Assembly: GCA_018902385.1 (NCBI GenBank) | Contig: JABSSW010000049.1 | Span: forward strand, 220,005-284,004 | Direction of reading: 5' to 3' | Length of the DNA stretch: 64,000 nucleotides | From: Physcia stellaris | Taxonomy: Eukaryota > Ascomycota > Lecanoromycetes > Caliciales > Physciaceae | Part shown: piece after piece, positions 45,419 through 57,157 of the stretch | How positions within the stretch are numbered: position 1 is the first letter of the stretch | Layout: each line of letters opens with the position of its first letter | Translations under genes and position numbers: made by a program | The notes under the pieces: model-generated | The model's input: the letters and a program-made list of their open reading frames with translations, nothing else | Told to the model about the DNA's origin: nothing | Databases searched by the model: none

Positions 45419-47955
45419 ATGAGCTTTGGCTTTGCAGTCGGGGACGTGCTCGCGGTACTCAACCTCTTCGAGCGGGTAGCTTTGGAGGTTCGAAATTATC
45501 GCTCTGCCCCACGGCATTTCCAGCAGCTGGGCGTCGAGCTGCATCTGTTGCAGAGAACCTTGAAGAGGCTTCTTCAGTTAGAGCCCACTAGCGAAGATGA
45601 GGTACAACAACTCGAATACATCCGCGCAATCGCCATCCATTGCCATCAACCCATCCAAGCATTCATTAATAAAATGCAACCAAGCGAGAGGAGCCTCGGC
45701 CATGCTAGGTCATGTACAACACTAAGCATCATAGGGCAAAGGCTTCACTGGTCTCTCATCACGAAGAACGACGTAGATGAGTTGAGAAAGGTTATTATGT
45801 CCGAGATGATTGCCATCAACATGCTTTTAGGCATGCAGCAACTGTTAGTGCCTGCTCTGTGGCTCGAATTCGGTACCCTTGCTTACTAGCCGATCAGAGG
45901 ATCATTAAGAAGGTTGAAAGTTGGTCTAGATGATAGCATACAGCCTGAAGTAAAGCAGTTCTGTGCTCAGTCTCAGGAATTCTTCGAAAAGTCGACGCGT
46001 ACGTTTAACGATCTAGAAAAACTTCCAGCAGCTATAGCTGGTCTCCAAATCACGATAGCAGACCACGTGTCCAAAGAAGTCAGAACGTCTGTGCAAGTCA
46101 CCAAAGATCTTGATGCTATATCCTCAAACACCAAAGCGTTAATTTGCCAGTCCCGCTGCGATGCCTCCAAAATGGGACTCATAGAGAATCGCGTCTCTCA
46201 AACTATTAAAGCTTTGGTATCAATAGCAACAGACATCAAAGAAGTCTTGACAAGGCTGCGATCGTTCTCTAATGATTTTTCTGAAATGATCCTCTCTAAT
46301 GGGTTCGCTCAATTTTCCCTAGACTGTGATGACTGTCCTCGCTGACAGGTGCATTGAAGAAAGAAACTGCTAGATATCCACGGGATGATGAAAAAGATAC
46401 TGCGCGCCATTGAAGCAATTCCTCTGCATCTCACGTTACCCATAATTAGACTGGACGATGCGTTAGGTGAAAGCTGGGCTCTGCCTTATCAAGCCTGTCA
46501 GACTCTACAGGTATGAATTAGCGCCTGGTGAGATTTTCGCGGAAAGCTCTAACCATGAATAGAGCTTCGAGCAGATTCTCAAATCTGTCGTTTTCGCAAA
46601 CGGAAGGCCAGGTGCTCGACACGTCGAGTTGGGTAAATTCATTATCCGCTCCATTAAGGATCGCGTTCCTTTGGATCAGCAAGCCTGGACATTTGCGGTC
46701 AAAGAACGTGCACACCTAACGCAAGCTATGGTGATAGCAGAAACATCGATAGTTTCGAGGAAGTGCCCTTTCGCAGGCTGCGCAGGAGATTTTCCGGAGA
46801 AAGGCAATTGCTGGTCCGTGATATTCCATTGATCACCTAACCGTTCTAGCGCTCGTCCTAATGCTTGTTTTGTTCCAGTTTATGTGGACGGATTTCATCC
46901 CTCGAAGTAAATACGCCACCCATTCTGCAAATCACGACGACCGCCCAAAATACCCTAAGGCAGCCACCATCACAGCGACAGGATACTGCACGAGGCCAGT
47001 TCCCTCCGATACGACCAGGCCCTATTGAGACTGATGTTGACGAAATCACACTTTTCCGCAACGTCCACATAATTGAGAAAGGCACACCTATTGGGAGTTT
47101 GGCAGAAGCTCGGGCGATATTGGCCCAAAATCCATCTCATTCCATTGCATCCAAGTATCTAGGTTGGTGTGAAATCAAAGCCCAGACTAGCAAGACTCTG
47201 CAATCAGCCATATCTCACTTAAGAAACTCGATATCTTCTGGTGATGCAGCCTTATCCTGATCCATGCGTGATATTGTGACTGATTCATGAGCAGATCCGA
47301 CACAATTCGAAAGTTATTATCTTCTTGGACGAAGCTGGCTACTCCTGTGGCAGCTGCACGGATATGTGGGAATAGGTGGTCCGGCCGAAGCCTATGAAGC
47401 TTACCAGCGCGCGGTCTGTATTGATGAGAAATGCGACACCCTCTGGCTATCTATTGGGTTGCTTTACTTCTATCTTAAGCAGGATAAAGACTCTCACGAG
47501 GCTTTCGCCAGATCGATACAACTGAATCCTACTGTCCCACTTACGTGGCGTAATTTAGGCGTTCTTGTCAGTACATCCGAAATACTCTGCAGCAAATCAA
47601 CTAACGATCGTCTCAGTATGACTCCAGGAGTCAAGTTGAAGATGCAATCGAATGCTACACAAAAGCATTCGAGTTTGGCTTAGATGATTCGCGATGCAAA
47701 GTTCGTCTTGAGGCGCTAGGGTTCTACAGGATGTATAAGACCCTTCTGCGTCCTTGGAAAATGCAGATGATCGATTTCGATATTAATAAAAGTACCTGCG
47801 ACTCTCATGTGCTCAACAATCAGAGGGGTCTGCAGATTCCAGAATATACTCGTGGTGAGGACCTAACAGGCGAAAGGGCTCCGCTTGCGACCACTATCAG
47901 GACGAGCCAGCCTGTATATCCTCTCTTGCCGGGCGTCGCTGCAGTTATATTCTAG
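45419..47955 (+). CDS. Fungal signalling-type protein: helical N-domain, ubiquitin-like domain, Cys cluster, TPR repeats (7 exons)
   Basis: Exons 45419-45843, 45898-46302, 46360-46510, 46563-46813, 46879-47240, 47295-47566 and 47617-47955 join in frame to 734 residues. The N-terminus MSFGFAVGDVLAVLNLFERV is the helical domain that opens many fungal STAND-like proteins. Coiled helices follow. Residues ~330-385 resemble the fungal ubiquitin-like domain (FEQILKSVVFANGRPGARHV ... WTFAVKERAHL). A Cys cluster reads KCPFAGCAGDFPEKGNCCLC. The C-terminus has TPR-like repeats (SHSIASKYLGWCEIKAQT, YYLLGRSWLLLWQLHG, AYEAYQRAVCIDEKCDTLW, AFARSIQLNPTVPLTWRNLG). Exon 2/exon 3 uses a weak donor (GTTCGC) and is the least secure join. 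No nucleotide-binding domain is present. Function unknown; TPR proteins with such layouts can act as co-repressors or adaptors, which is inference. Confidence 0.68.
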
Positions 47956-48604
47956 TGTTCATCGGAAGAATTGATAGAGGAGCATTGTTCCCCGCGACAG
48001 GTCAACTTCGACTCTTTCAATCGAGCTTGCTTGATCAACAAAGGTAATATGTCAGAGTCCGCCTACCAGAAAGAGCCGCTAGCGGCCGCTCAACCCTTTT
48101 GAGGATCATTGCATGGAAGCAGGACAAATTACATACTGGAATTTCGATGCCTTCATGCAAACGCAATTCCACGACTTAGCTGAGGGTAAGTAGTGTTTCT
48201 GCGGTTTGGAATGTTTTGAACGGTCAAATCCGGTTTAATCTGGAACTTGCCGTCAAAAGCGCCACGCAAGGCCTTACTATGTAGGCCGGGGCTGTGCAAA
48301 AGGCATCTTGAAACGTTGCTGCCTAGAGCTTCTCGTAAGCAACAAGGTAAACGCCTGCAGATTGCAACAGCGTTCTATGATAGGGTTAGGGTTACCAACT
48401 ATCACAGCTTTCGCCACCACCTCATGGCCTGTCAACAACCGCTCTATTGTGCATCGCTTGAAAAACATTGACAACACGATTATACGTTGAGGCGTTGATG
48501 CTTTTGCGTTCGAATATACACATAATTACGTTCAAATCGCAAAAATCGAGCGTTTCGTTACAGTACGATTCAATTGATTCTTGATGAAATCAACACTCTC
48601 CATA

Positions 48605-48660
48605 CCATGCCATGGCATGGCATGGCATAGCATGGCATGGCATAGCATGGCATGCCATAC
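48605..48660 (+). repeat. GCATG/GCATA pentamer array with 15-bp higher-order period
   Basis: Runs of GCATG interrupted by GCATA at every third unit, giving a 15-bp period repeated three times, with partly palindromic CCATGCCATGGCATGG at the left end. Confidence 0.9.
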
Positions 48661-48765
48661 AATAGAATATGCATATACTGTATACCTTCTACAAGAATTC
48701 TTTTTAGCGCTTCCCCTTTTAGCGTCGTTTCTAGCTCGTCGCATGTCGCATGTCGCATGTATGAG

Positions 48766-49000
48766 GCTTGCAATGCAACGAGACAGCGTGTTACGAGATC
48801 AACTATCAAGCTTGCAATTCAACGGGACAACGTATATACTACGAGGCTTGCAATTCAATGGAACAGCGTGTTACGAGGTCAACTACGAGGCTTGCAATTC
48901 AACGGAACAGCGTATATACTACGAAGCTTGCAATTGAACGGGGTCAACTACGAGGCTTGCAATTCAACGGGACAGCGTGTTACGAGGTCAACGTGACAGC
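48766..49000 (+). repeat. Composite minisatellite, alternating 44- and 36-bp units
   Basis: Units start with GCTTGCAAT at 48766, 48810, 48846, 48890, 48926 and 48955. Spacings are 44, 36, 44, 36 and 29 bp. The longer units carry CAGCGTGTTACGAGGTCAAC and the shorter ones CGTATATACTACGA, so the true period is about 80 bp, repeated twice and then degenerate. Confidence 0.9.
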
Positions 49001-49394
49001 GTTATCAAATTTTGAGCAATCTCTGATTCAGCTGCTCAATTTGTATGATAAATTGTATGATAATCAGGCAATTGATATGGAGACTCTTTCAAGATTTTCG
49101 TCGTATTTCAGGATTTTTAGTCTGAATACGTACTAGACTGGCCCGGAATGAGGTTTATCCGCAGGCCGTGCTCCTCACGCTAAGAAATCATTCTTGTACT
49201 GGGTTAAAAGAGCGAAGCTTGGCGCGAAAGACCGAAATGCCGAGTGCGGAAAGCCTTGCGCGGCTCCGCTTCACCAGACAAGAGATCAATGTCAAAAGAT
49301 ATAAAGCTATTGATTTCAGCGTTGATATAGAGTAGCAAGAAAAACGATCTAGATCATTTACTATCCATCAACTAGCAATCTTCAATTGTCAACT

Positions 49395-50478
49395 ATGCCA
49401 TCCCAAGATTTCACCTTCGCCGAAGGCGACAACGGCGAACCCATCCTAGCCACCGTCCACTGGTCCACAGAATCGTCCTACAATTCCGAAAGCTCAAAAC
49501 CCATCGGTAACCTCTTTTCTCCCCTTCCCTCCTCAGAATGACTAACCCTCCCACAGTCCTAATCCTCCACGCCGGCGGCTACATAGTCGGCAGCAAATCC
49601 TCCACCCCGCGCACCCAAATCACCTACCTAACAACCCAAAACTTCATCGCCGTCCTCCCCAACTACCGCCTCGCACCCCAGCTCTCCGCGCGTGACGGCG
49701 CCTTCCTCGACACCCGCAAAGCCTGGTCCTGGGCCCAGACCACCCTCCCCGCACTCCTCCAATCCGAGCACGGCATCACCGCGGACTCCACCCGCGCCGT
49801 CGCCATGGGGTACTCCGCGGGCGGCACGCTAGCGCTGCATCTCGCCACCCTACCCACTCCGCCCAAGGCAATCGCCCCCTTCTACCCCAGCCTCTACGTC
49901 TCGGAGCCAAGTAACCCCGTGCATTTCCCCTACGCCGGCTTCGCAGCCATGCCACCCTACGAGCCCACGCCTGAGAACGAGGACGAGCTCTGGAATCGGC
50001 CTTCGGGAGCGCAGATCTCGGATTTCCCCTTCGCGGCCCCGGGGTCGCCGCCCAAGGTCCGGAATAGGTGGCAGTTTGATGCGCTGAGGAGGGGGACGTT
50101 TATGCGTGCTGTTCAGCCGGATGGGGATTATGAGGCTATTGATCCGTGTGTGCATTTTAAGGATAGGGAGAGGGTGGGGAAGTGGCCCCCTACGATGTTC
50201 GTGCAGGGCGATATGGATGATGTTCCTGGGAGTGGGATTGGAAGTGTGGAGAGGGCGGTGGAGGAGTTGAGGGGGCGGGGGCGGGGGCGGGGAGGGTCGG
50301 TGCGGGAGCGGGGGCGGGGGTGGGGGAGTTGAAGGGTGCGGGCGCGAGCAGGGTGGAGGTGGTGGTTGTGAAAGGCGCGGGACATATGTTTGATTTGGCG
50401 CCTGGGAATGAGGTTGGGGTTGGGGAGATGGGGAGGTGTGTTAAAAGGGCGTTGGATTTTTTGAAAGAGTGTGTTTAG
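49395..50478 (+). CDS. HSL-type alpha/beta-hydrolase esterase, C-terminus needs a splice or frame change
   Basis: Exon 1 is 49395-49506; exon 2 begins at 49557. Family motifs are LILHAGGYIVG (HGG-type oxyanion loop), the nucleophile elbow MGYSAGGTLALHL, the acid-residue region MFVQGDMDD, and downstream VVVKGAGHMFDLAPG with the catalytic His. The reading frame of exon 2 ends at 50332, before the His segment, in a G-rich tract. The His segment (to 50478) lies in another frame. A 53-nt intron 50296-50348 (GTCGGT...CGAG) would join them in frame; a missing base in a G run would also do. Without either, the triad is incomplete. Codons are strongly GC-rich and C-ending, unlike the flanking DNA. Substrate unknown; short-chain esters or acylated secondary metabolites are usual for the family. 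Confidence 0.72.
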
Positions 50479-52285
50479 CTTGAGTTGGAGAGGGGGAGGG
50501 AGAGGGAAATGGGGAGGGGGAGGGGAAGGGGAAGGGGAAGAAGGGAAGAAAAACAGATATAAGCAATTGAGATATACAAACCTTCGAAGAAAACCCCGAA
50601 ACGCAGAAAGTAGACTCTTAACGTGAAAACCACATCAACATATCCCATGCAATTGCCACTTCAGAATCCGCAGTTCTCGAGACGCTTCTCCGCCAAAAAG
50701 CAAGAAGGAAAAATGTCGATCGAGGGGGGCTCCCCATTACACAGTCGCGCTATGGAAGCAAAAAGAGAGAAGTAGCGATTCGTGCGCTATGCTGCCACAC
50801 CGTCTTCTAACCATGGATACAATCCATCTAATCACCATATATTGTATCATTTCTGGAAATGGCAGGTGCCTTACTCCCCACCTCACCTCTGCGCCCCCTT
50901 CTGGAGCTCTAGATCCAGAATCGCCACCCCCCTCCCATCTCCCTCCTTGTATCACCAACCCCCATCCCATCCTTGTATACCCATCTCCCCCTTCGTCGTT
51001 TAGAAGCGAATTGGTAATATTCATATAAATGTCTTTGGATACTGCGGCTCGGACAAGAACCTTCTGGTTTTAGCATCGTAAAATTAAGCGGGAATTGAGG
51101 GGTGGGGTTTTGGCGAGGAGGGATTTTGTGGTGTATTTAACTGGTTACTCTTTAGTATCGTGGCTAGGAGGGAGTATATCCCTATCTTCCTGGAGCTTTA
51201 CGCAGGGATCTTGGACCATGATAATTGGAAAGGGGATATGGGGATATGGGGAACCAGAGGCTTGAGGGCTGGGTGGTTAGGTGAGGTCCCGTGTAAGGTA
51301 GGGTTTTGGAAGGGGAGAGAGGTACGGAAGGATGGAGAAGGGCCGGTGGGGGTAGCAGTTCGTGGTTCAGGGTTTGGTGAGAAGCTAAGAACGTCAAGGA
51401 GAATTTGGATGGAGTAGACTCAGTTTTGCTACTTGCTCTTGGAAGCTCGGTTGGGTTTTGATAGGGAGAAGGGTGGATTTAGTATTGGGAGAGAATGATG
51501 GAGGGGGAAATGACGGAGAGAGAGATGAAGATGAAGAGGCTGAAGGTAGGAGGGTCTGAAGAAACGAGAATGAAAGTCTGTTGTCTAGATGATGTGTCGC
51601 ATTGTGGGGAGGTCGGTCAAGCTTCGAATGTTCAATGGACCACGAGATTGGGATTTGGGGTCACTGCTTCATATTCGGAGTTGAAATCTTTGATTGTGTT
51701 GAGGACCCGAAGTTTTTGATAGAATAAAATAGGTGGTTTGGGGTCAGCGGTCGTAGAGAGGGAAGTTAGAAGCAGAACGCGGTTAGTTAGCCATGGTGAA
51801 ATTTATCATATGGAAGGTTTCCGGGTGGGATCGAAGGTATCTGGGTGGGAACGAAGATATAGGGTGGGGTAAGTCAGGCTCTTTGTGTCGCTGATGCGCT
51901 TCGGAGATTTGATGGAGTGCTCAAATATATACTGCTATGCTGGTGGAGTGCTTTATGTTGAAACTGTATACTCCGAGATGTTAGCTGATGAAAGAGACAC
52001 GTAAGAATGTTCTGCGTCTAAAGGGCACAGTCATCCAACCTCGTGTAGGAATAAAGCGGTGCTCACCATGATCCCGGTAGGGACTTAAGATCGGAACAGA
52101 TTACTGTCTTGTTGGCTGCTTAAAATTCGTTACAACAGAGTACCGGATGAGGTCCGGGCACGTTTCTGTCTTCTTGGCCGCTAAAACCCATTGAAACCAA
52201 GCTGCTACCTACTGCGAAACCTATAAGAAAAAAGGTTACAAGAACAACTAGTGAATAGCTTGATGATGTATCTCGCGGAAATCCA
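50479..52285. other. 1.8-kb gene-less stretch, G-rich at the left end
   Basis: 50485-50545 is a GGGGAG/GGGGAA purine repeat. The rest has short low-complexity frames on both strands without recognisable domains. No gene supported. Confidence 0.45.
50485..50545 (+). repeat. Polypurine GGGGAG-type microsatellite
   Basis: Imperfect repeats of GGGGAG and GGGGAA just after the esterase stop codon; potential G-quadruplex former. Confidence 0.8.
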
Positions 52286-55200
52286 TCACTCAAACATGTC
52301 GGAGTTCACAAACTCGTCAAAAAGTGGCCGTGATGCACTGACCTTGCCCGTAGCGAGATAATGCTTCAACAGATCAGCAATGTAAGGGAAGCCTTCCTCC
52401 TCAGCGCGACCGATAGCTCTGTCGAAGTCTTTCTTATCTGTGCCATTATGTCCAGCACCTGCCTGCAGCAGGAATGCTACCATATCTAACCGGCCATGCT
52501 CCGCTGCCCCCTCTAATGGAGTCCTGCCTTCAATCTTGGATGCTGGGGCGTTCACATCGGCTCCTTTGTCAAGCAACAATTGAACAATGCGAAGGTATCC
52601 ACCTATTGAGGCTAGTTGCAGCGCTGTTCCTCCCGCTTTATGTGCGGCTCGCCCATTGGGATCTGCTCCATGCTTGAGGAGAAGATCAACGACATCCGTG
52701 TTGCCAAACTCTGCGGCTTGCTGCAAGGGCGTGCGCCTTATGCTATTCCGAGCAGAAGAATTCACATTTGCGCCGTGCCTGAGGAAAAGCTCAATCGTTG
52801 GCAGCCCTCCACTTGCAATTGCGGCAAGAAATGCCGTGTATCGCACGCGTGTTACGCCGGGAAATGTGTCGATACACTGCATTAGGTCGGGAAATGTGTA
52901 GTACACAACAGTTTCGGGGGTACAGCCTGACATCTGCTGCTGCTGCAAAAGGAATTCCACAAATTTATTACCCGTGTCGTTCGACTTTGATATCGCATAT
53001 CCAAACAAAGTGGCCGCCCCACCACCAACGCGATGTCCCATGTAGCATTCTCCGCTATCAGGAAGGTAATTCGGGTCAGCCCCTCTCTTCAAGATCTGTT
53101 GGAAAGACTTGAAGTCATTACGATCAAGGGCCTCTTTGAGTATTGCCGCACCCCATTTCTTGCGACCCTTAGGATAACGTGAAGCATGTTTCCTCAAGAT
53201 TAGATCAAAGGCAACTGGAATTTGATTCCATGCAAGATGAAGAGCAATTGGATCGTGAGGATCAGCCCCCATTCCAAGATGAAATGAACCCAATCTAGAT
53301 CCCCTGTTCTGACAGCTGCAGCAAGAGCGGTTTTATCGAGAGCGAAATTGGTAGAATTGACGTCATACCCAGCGTGCAATAGCATAATCACCATCTCTTT
53401 ATTTCTGGATTCGATGGCAGTCGTCAGAGCCAGGCAGTTTCTGCCGAATTCCGCACCGGCTTCGATAACAGCGCAAACAACAGCAGGATCTCGGCACTTG
53501 ACGGCAAGCTCAAGATATGGCTTCATGCCACTGGCGACTTTATGATTTAATTCTGCCCCAGCTTCGAGAAGTGCAAAGACCAGCCGAGCATTACCGCGCC
53601 TCAACGCTTGGGTAAGTGGAGTTCCTTTGTCCGCACACTCACAATCTATTTCAGCCCCAGCATCAAGTAGAGCAAGCGCGACGTCAGTTTTCCCCTCGTC
53701 CACAGCATTCACAAGACCACGGCCTAATTCCTCCGAGTCCAAAATGCCGCCTTTCTTGACTAGATACTCGATCCATGAAATATCGCCGGATATAGATGCT
53801 GCCTTGATTGCTTCTTGAAGATGTTCAGGGTCTTCTAGGAATCCTAAGCCTTGTTGACCGACAACGAGTTCAGTCATGTTAGGATTTTGCAGAGATATTG
53901 CTGTAGCGAGCGCCGACTGTTCAGACCATCCTTTACTGTCAGTTTTAGCACCAAGTCTGAAGAGAAGTTTGACGAGGTCTTCGTTCCCACTTATGATGGC
54001 ACAGGGCAACGTGTCTGCGGTCAGTCTTGCCCCATATTCCAATAATTTTTCCACCAGGACCAGATCACCATGGAAGGCAACCCCGTCGATCAGTGTCTTC
54101 CAACCTCTATATTTTAGGCCGATACCGACTTGATAATTAAGGTCCACGTTGTTGTTTAGCATAAGTCTTAATATCTCCAACGACGTCTGATATTCCTGAT
54201 GTATGAATACCTCAAGAAAGATTTCTGCCTCGCTCCAACGCCTATGACTGTCAGAGATGTGCTTTGAGAATATCAAAGGTACAAATCTCCCCTTTCGGTC
54301 GTTTTCGATAATAACTTTTAGAGTAGAGTCGTTTATTTTATCACTAGCATTGAGGAGCACTGAGAATAATTCTGGATCTATGTGATCTACCTCGGTAGGG
54401 TGAAACTCCGCCGAGCCTTTGACTAGACAATCAAGAGTGCCGCAAGCTTCACAATCACCATATGTAATATCTCTAGGTCGTGGGTTCACGTCTGCACCAT
54501 GCGCAAGCAGCACCTTGACAACTCCGATGTGCATCATTGCAGCCGCTTTTTCAATAGGTGTATGATATAAACCACTGTGTGAAGGAATGATAGAATTGGC
54601 TTTGACATCCGGAAATGACTCTTTCAGAAGGAAGTCGACAATCTGAGCATTTCCGACCTCAATCGAAAAATGGAAAAGGTTGCGTGCGATTGCTCGAGTC
54701 GTATAGTATTCTGGTGCAGCGCGTATTATTCGGTAAAGATCTTCGCTTGTCTTACTTTGCAGATACCCGAAAATTGGCTCTTTTGGAAGGGCGCCAGCAA
54801 AGTTGTTCGCGAACGAAAAAAGAAACCTCCTATAAAGAGGACTCAGGACTGGAGAATTGTAAGGACGATTTGTGGCACTTTGATTAAGCATCACAGCATC
54901 CCACGCTTTGCGGGTTGAACAATCAAGTCCCACTGTTGCAAGACTGCCGAGGTCACCCCGGACATGCAACTGTTCATGTCCATTTGTGTCCAGAGTGAGA
55001 TACTTGGATACTGCATAGAGAGATACTTCTCAAGGCAGGAGAAAGGTAGCTCGATCGTGCTGTTTGGTGCATTACTCGGATTAAGCTTGCGAATGACGAC
55101 TCCACGCGGAAGCTCACATCTCGAGACTACAACTTGTTAGTGAACACGTCAAACTTCTTGACCAAGGATTACGCACTTAGTGATTGGCCGACATCACCAA

Positions 55201-55617
55201 ACGCAGGGTAGCGGCTCAATTCCTTCCGTATAGTTGAGGCTGATATCTTCCTTCCCTCAAACAACAGCTCAAATGGCTGGCTTGCTCGTTGCAATCTACG
55301 AATTACTGGTAACGTAGCTTTCCATGTTGCAGAATCTGTGTTTTTGCGCAGTCTCCATTTATGGACAAGATACTTTTCATATTGATTCTTTCTATATTCT
55401 GGTCAGCTCAATTGACGCGGGTCGTAGGGAACGAGTAGTACTTTGCGACAAATCCATGTTCCTCATTCATATAAGTCATCACCTTATGGAGCGGCCAGTC
55501 ATCTATGACATACTTCTCTTCCAGAACCTTTCTGTGAGAGTCCCAAGCATGATCGTCAGGATTTCTGATCACCAAAGAAGACATACTCGCTGTCGGGCGG
55601 CTTAAGGATCCCGACAT
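52286..55617 (-). CDS. Clr5-domain ankyrin-repeat protein, one frame break
   Basis: Minus strand. Exons 55617-55442 and 55391-55177 give a Clr5 domain: HAWDSHRKVLEEKYVIDDW, MTYMNEEHGF and KNQYEKYLVHKWRLRKN, the usual fungal N-terminal module with the conserved Gln-Tyr-Glu and Trp. A third exon starts near 55126 (RCELPRGVVIRKLNPSN). It joins the ankyrin part by a junction I cannot fix; one option is an 86-nt intron between about 54950 and 54860. The ankyrin region runs from about 54840 to 52330 with many repeats (KVLLAHGADVNPRPRD, VEKLLEYGARLTADTLP, LLDKGADVNAPASKIEGRTP). At 53266-53270 the frame changes in a run of five C (plus strand): ILEWG passes to ADPHDPIALHL. A single missing base explains it. 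Either a recent pseudogene or a homopolymer error. Confidence 0.7.
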
Positions 55618-57157
55618 AGAAGGTTGGGAAGAATGGAAGACTCCATCGCCAGAAGGAAGCGCTCGTCTTACTGATGACGCTCTGCGCTAATGTATGAAGC
55701 ATTGCTCGCCTGACCGCAACCTTGCAGCAAGTGAGCTGGTTGGCCGCAATGGGTGGTGGCGTTGCTCAGAGGCCGAAGTCTGTGCCAAGAAAACCTCCTC
55801 GGCAGATTTTGGAAACTTAGGGTTACCGCTTGAGGTTTTAGGGTAAGCAGCTCCACCCAAGTAATCAAATTTTGGACCAACACGTATATCAAAACCGTCT
55901 ATTGAAGATATCATCCATTTCACTAGTAGCTACGCTTCTTATAGTGCAGAATTGCGACAAAGTCTAATAGTCCGACGATCGTAAGACAACTTGCAACCTA
56001 GAACTACCTCATTTACGGGTGTTGATAGTATCTTCCGAGAGGCTCAATCTCAGCCTTGGGCACACCCACCCTTCAAAATTACTCGCCGTAATTCCTTCCA
56101 AGGACGGATAGCGGTCCGGCACATGTCCACGCAACATTCATTCCTCCCGACAACGCACGACCACAGGAGAGGGCATGGGCAACGACGTTGTTCCGACATC
56201 ATGCAACAGCTCGGTCTGTAACCTCACGGCAACTCCACCCCAGAAACGGTCTTGACTTGTAGACGAAACACGAAAGTCGAATCCTGCTGTCACATAGTTC
56301 GATCAGCAGCATACAGTACAGACACGGGATTTTGGGAGATACCTGAAGCCCGATCTTGCTTCCGACGTCTAATGCAATGCCACAGCACTACAGCGGTGCA
56401 CGGAGTGGCGATAAGAACTCCCACGAGTGTTATGATAGCCTCATTCGACAAAGACATCCTAGTTGAAGACTAATTCGAATCTTTTGAAGCACATGAGGTA
56501 AAGTCCACGGAGTAATGGGAGAATCCGCGAAGAGATCGATATCCGAATGAGAGAAAAAGATTTTTTCCGGGGGATGATATGGGATGTAAAGAGAGAAGGA
56601 GCTTTCGATGAGAAACCCTTTGACCGTAACAGAACGTGATACCGCCCAATAAAGACCGCAGCAACATAGGCGAATTGCCAGAATCCGAGACCCCTCCCAG
56701 CTCAAGGCCAGATATTGGCCTACACTAGACAATCCATCAAATTTCACATGCAGGGACCTCGGCGCCCCTGCCTAGGCTACTTATTGCCCATTTCCGAGAC
56801 TCTGTGGTTGCCAAGCTCAGATTTTGGACTTATCAAGGCAAGACAAGGCTAGAGCAATGAGATCAATGACTAAGCTACTAAAAGCGAAATGCAGTCAAGG
56901 GCTAGCTCCATCGTGAAGTACGAAAAGATTTCTACTGCACAACTCTTGATGACCTTTTGCAGATTCTTTAAACTACTTTGGCCTTTGTATGATTATGATG
57001 TACTTCTGCATGCGTGCCGCAGGGATCTACTCACCATTGTAGGAGGAGATGTATATGCTAGTTACCGTCGAAAGACAAATGTATATGGACATTCTCCAGC
57101 AGTGAGCACCGATGGAACAAGAAGACCAATTCACAACAGGAGCTTCTAGGCTTCACA
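55618..57157. other. 1.5-kb gene-less stretch
   Basis: A 74-78-codon minus-strand frame pair at 55668-55923 is intact but unrecognised. Otherwise nothing supported; this includes the Clr5-ankyrin promoter and the 3' flank of the methyltransferase. Confidence 0.4.

Larger units (their letters stand above)
47956..49394. other. Gene-less stretch with satellites
   Basis: No supported gene. Contains a TAGGGTTAGGGTTA stretch near 48381, a GCATG pentamer array (48605-48660), a TCGCATG triplet (48738-48760) and a composite minisatellite (48766-49000). The open frame 48768-49136 only translates the minisatellite. Confidence 0.55.

Noticed and set aside
48768-49136. 122-codon plus-strand ORF
   Set aside because: Translates the minisatellite only.
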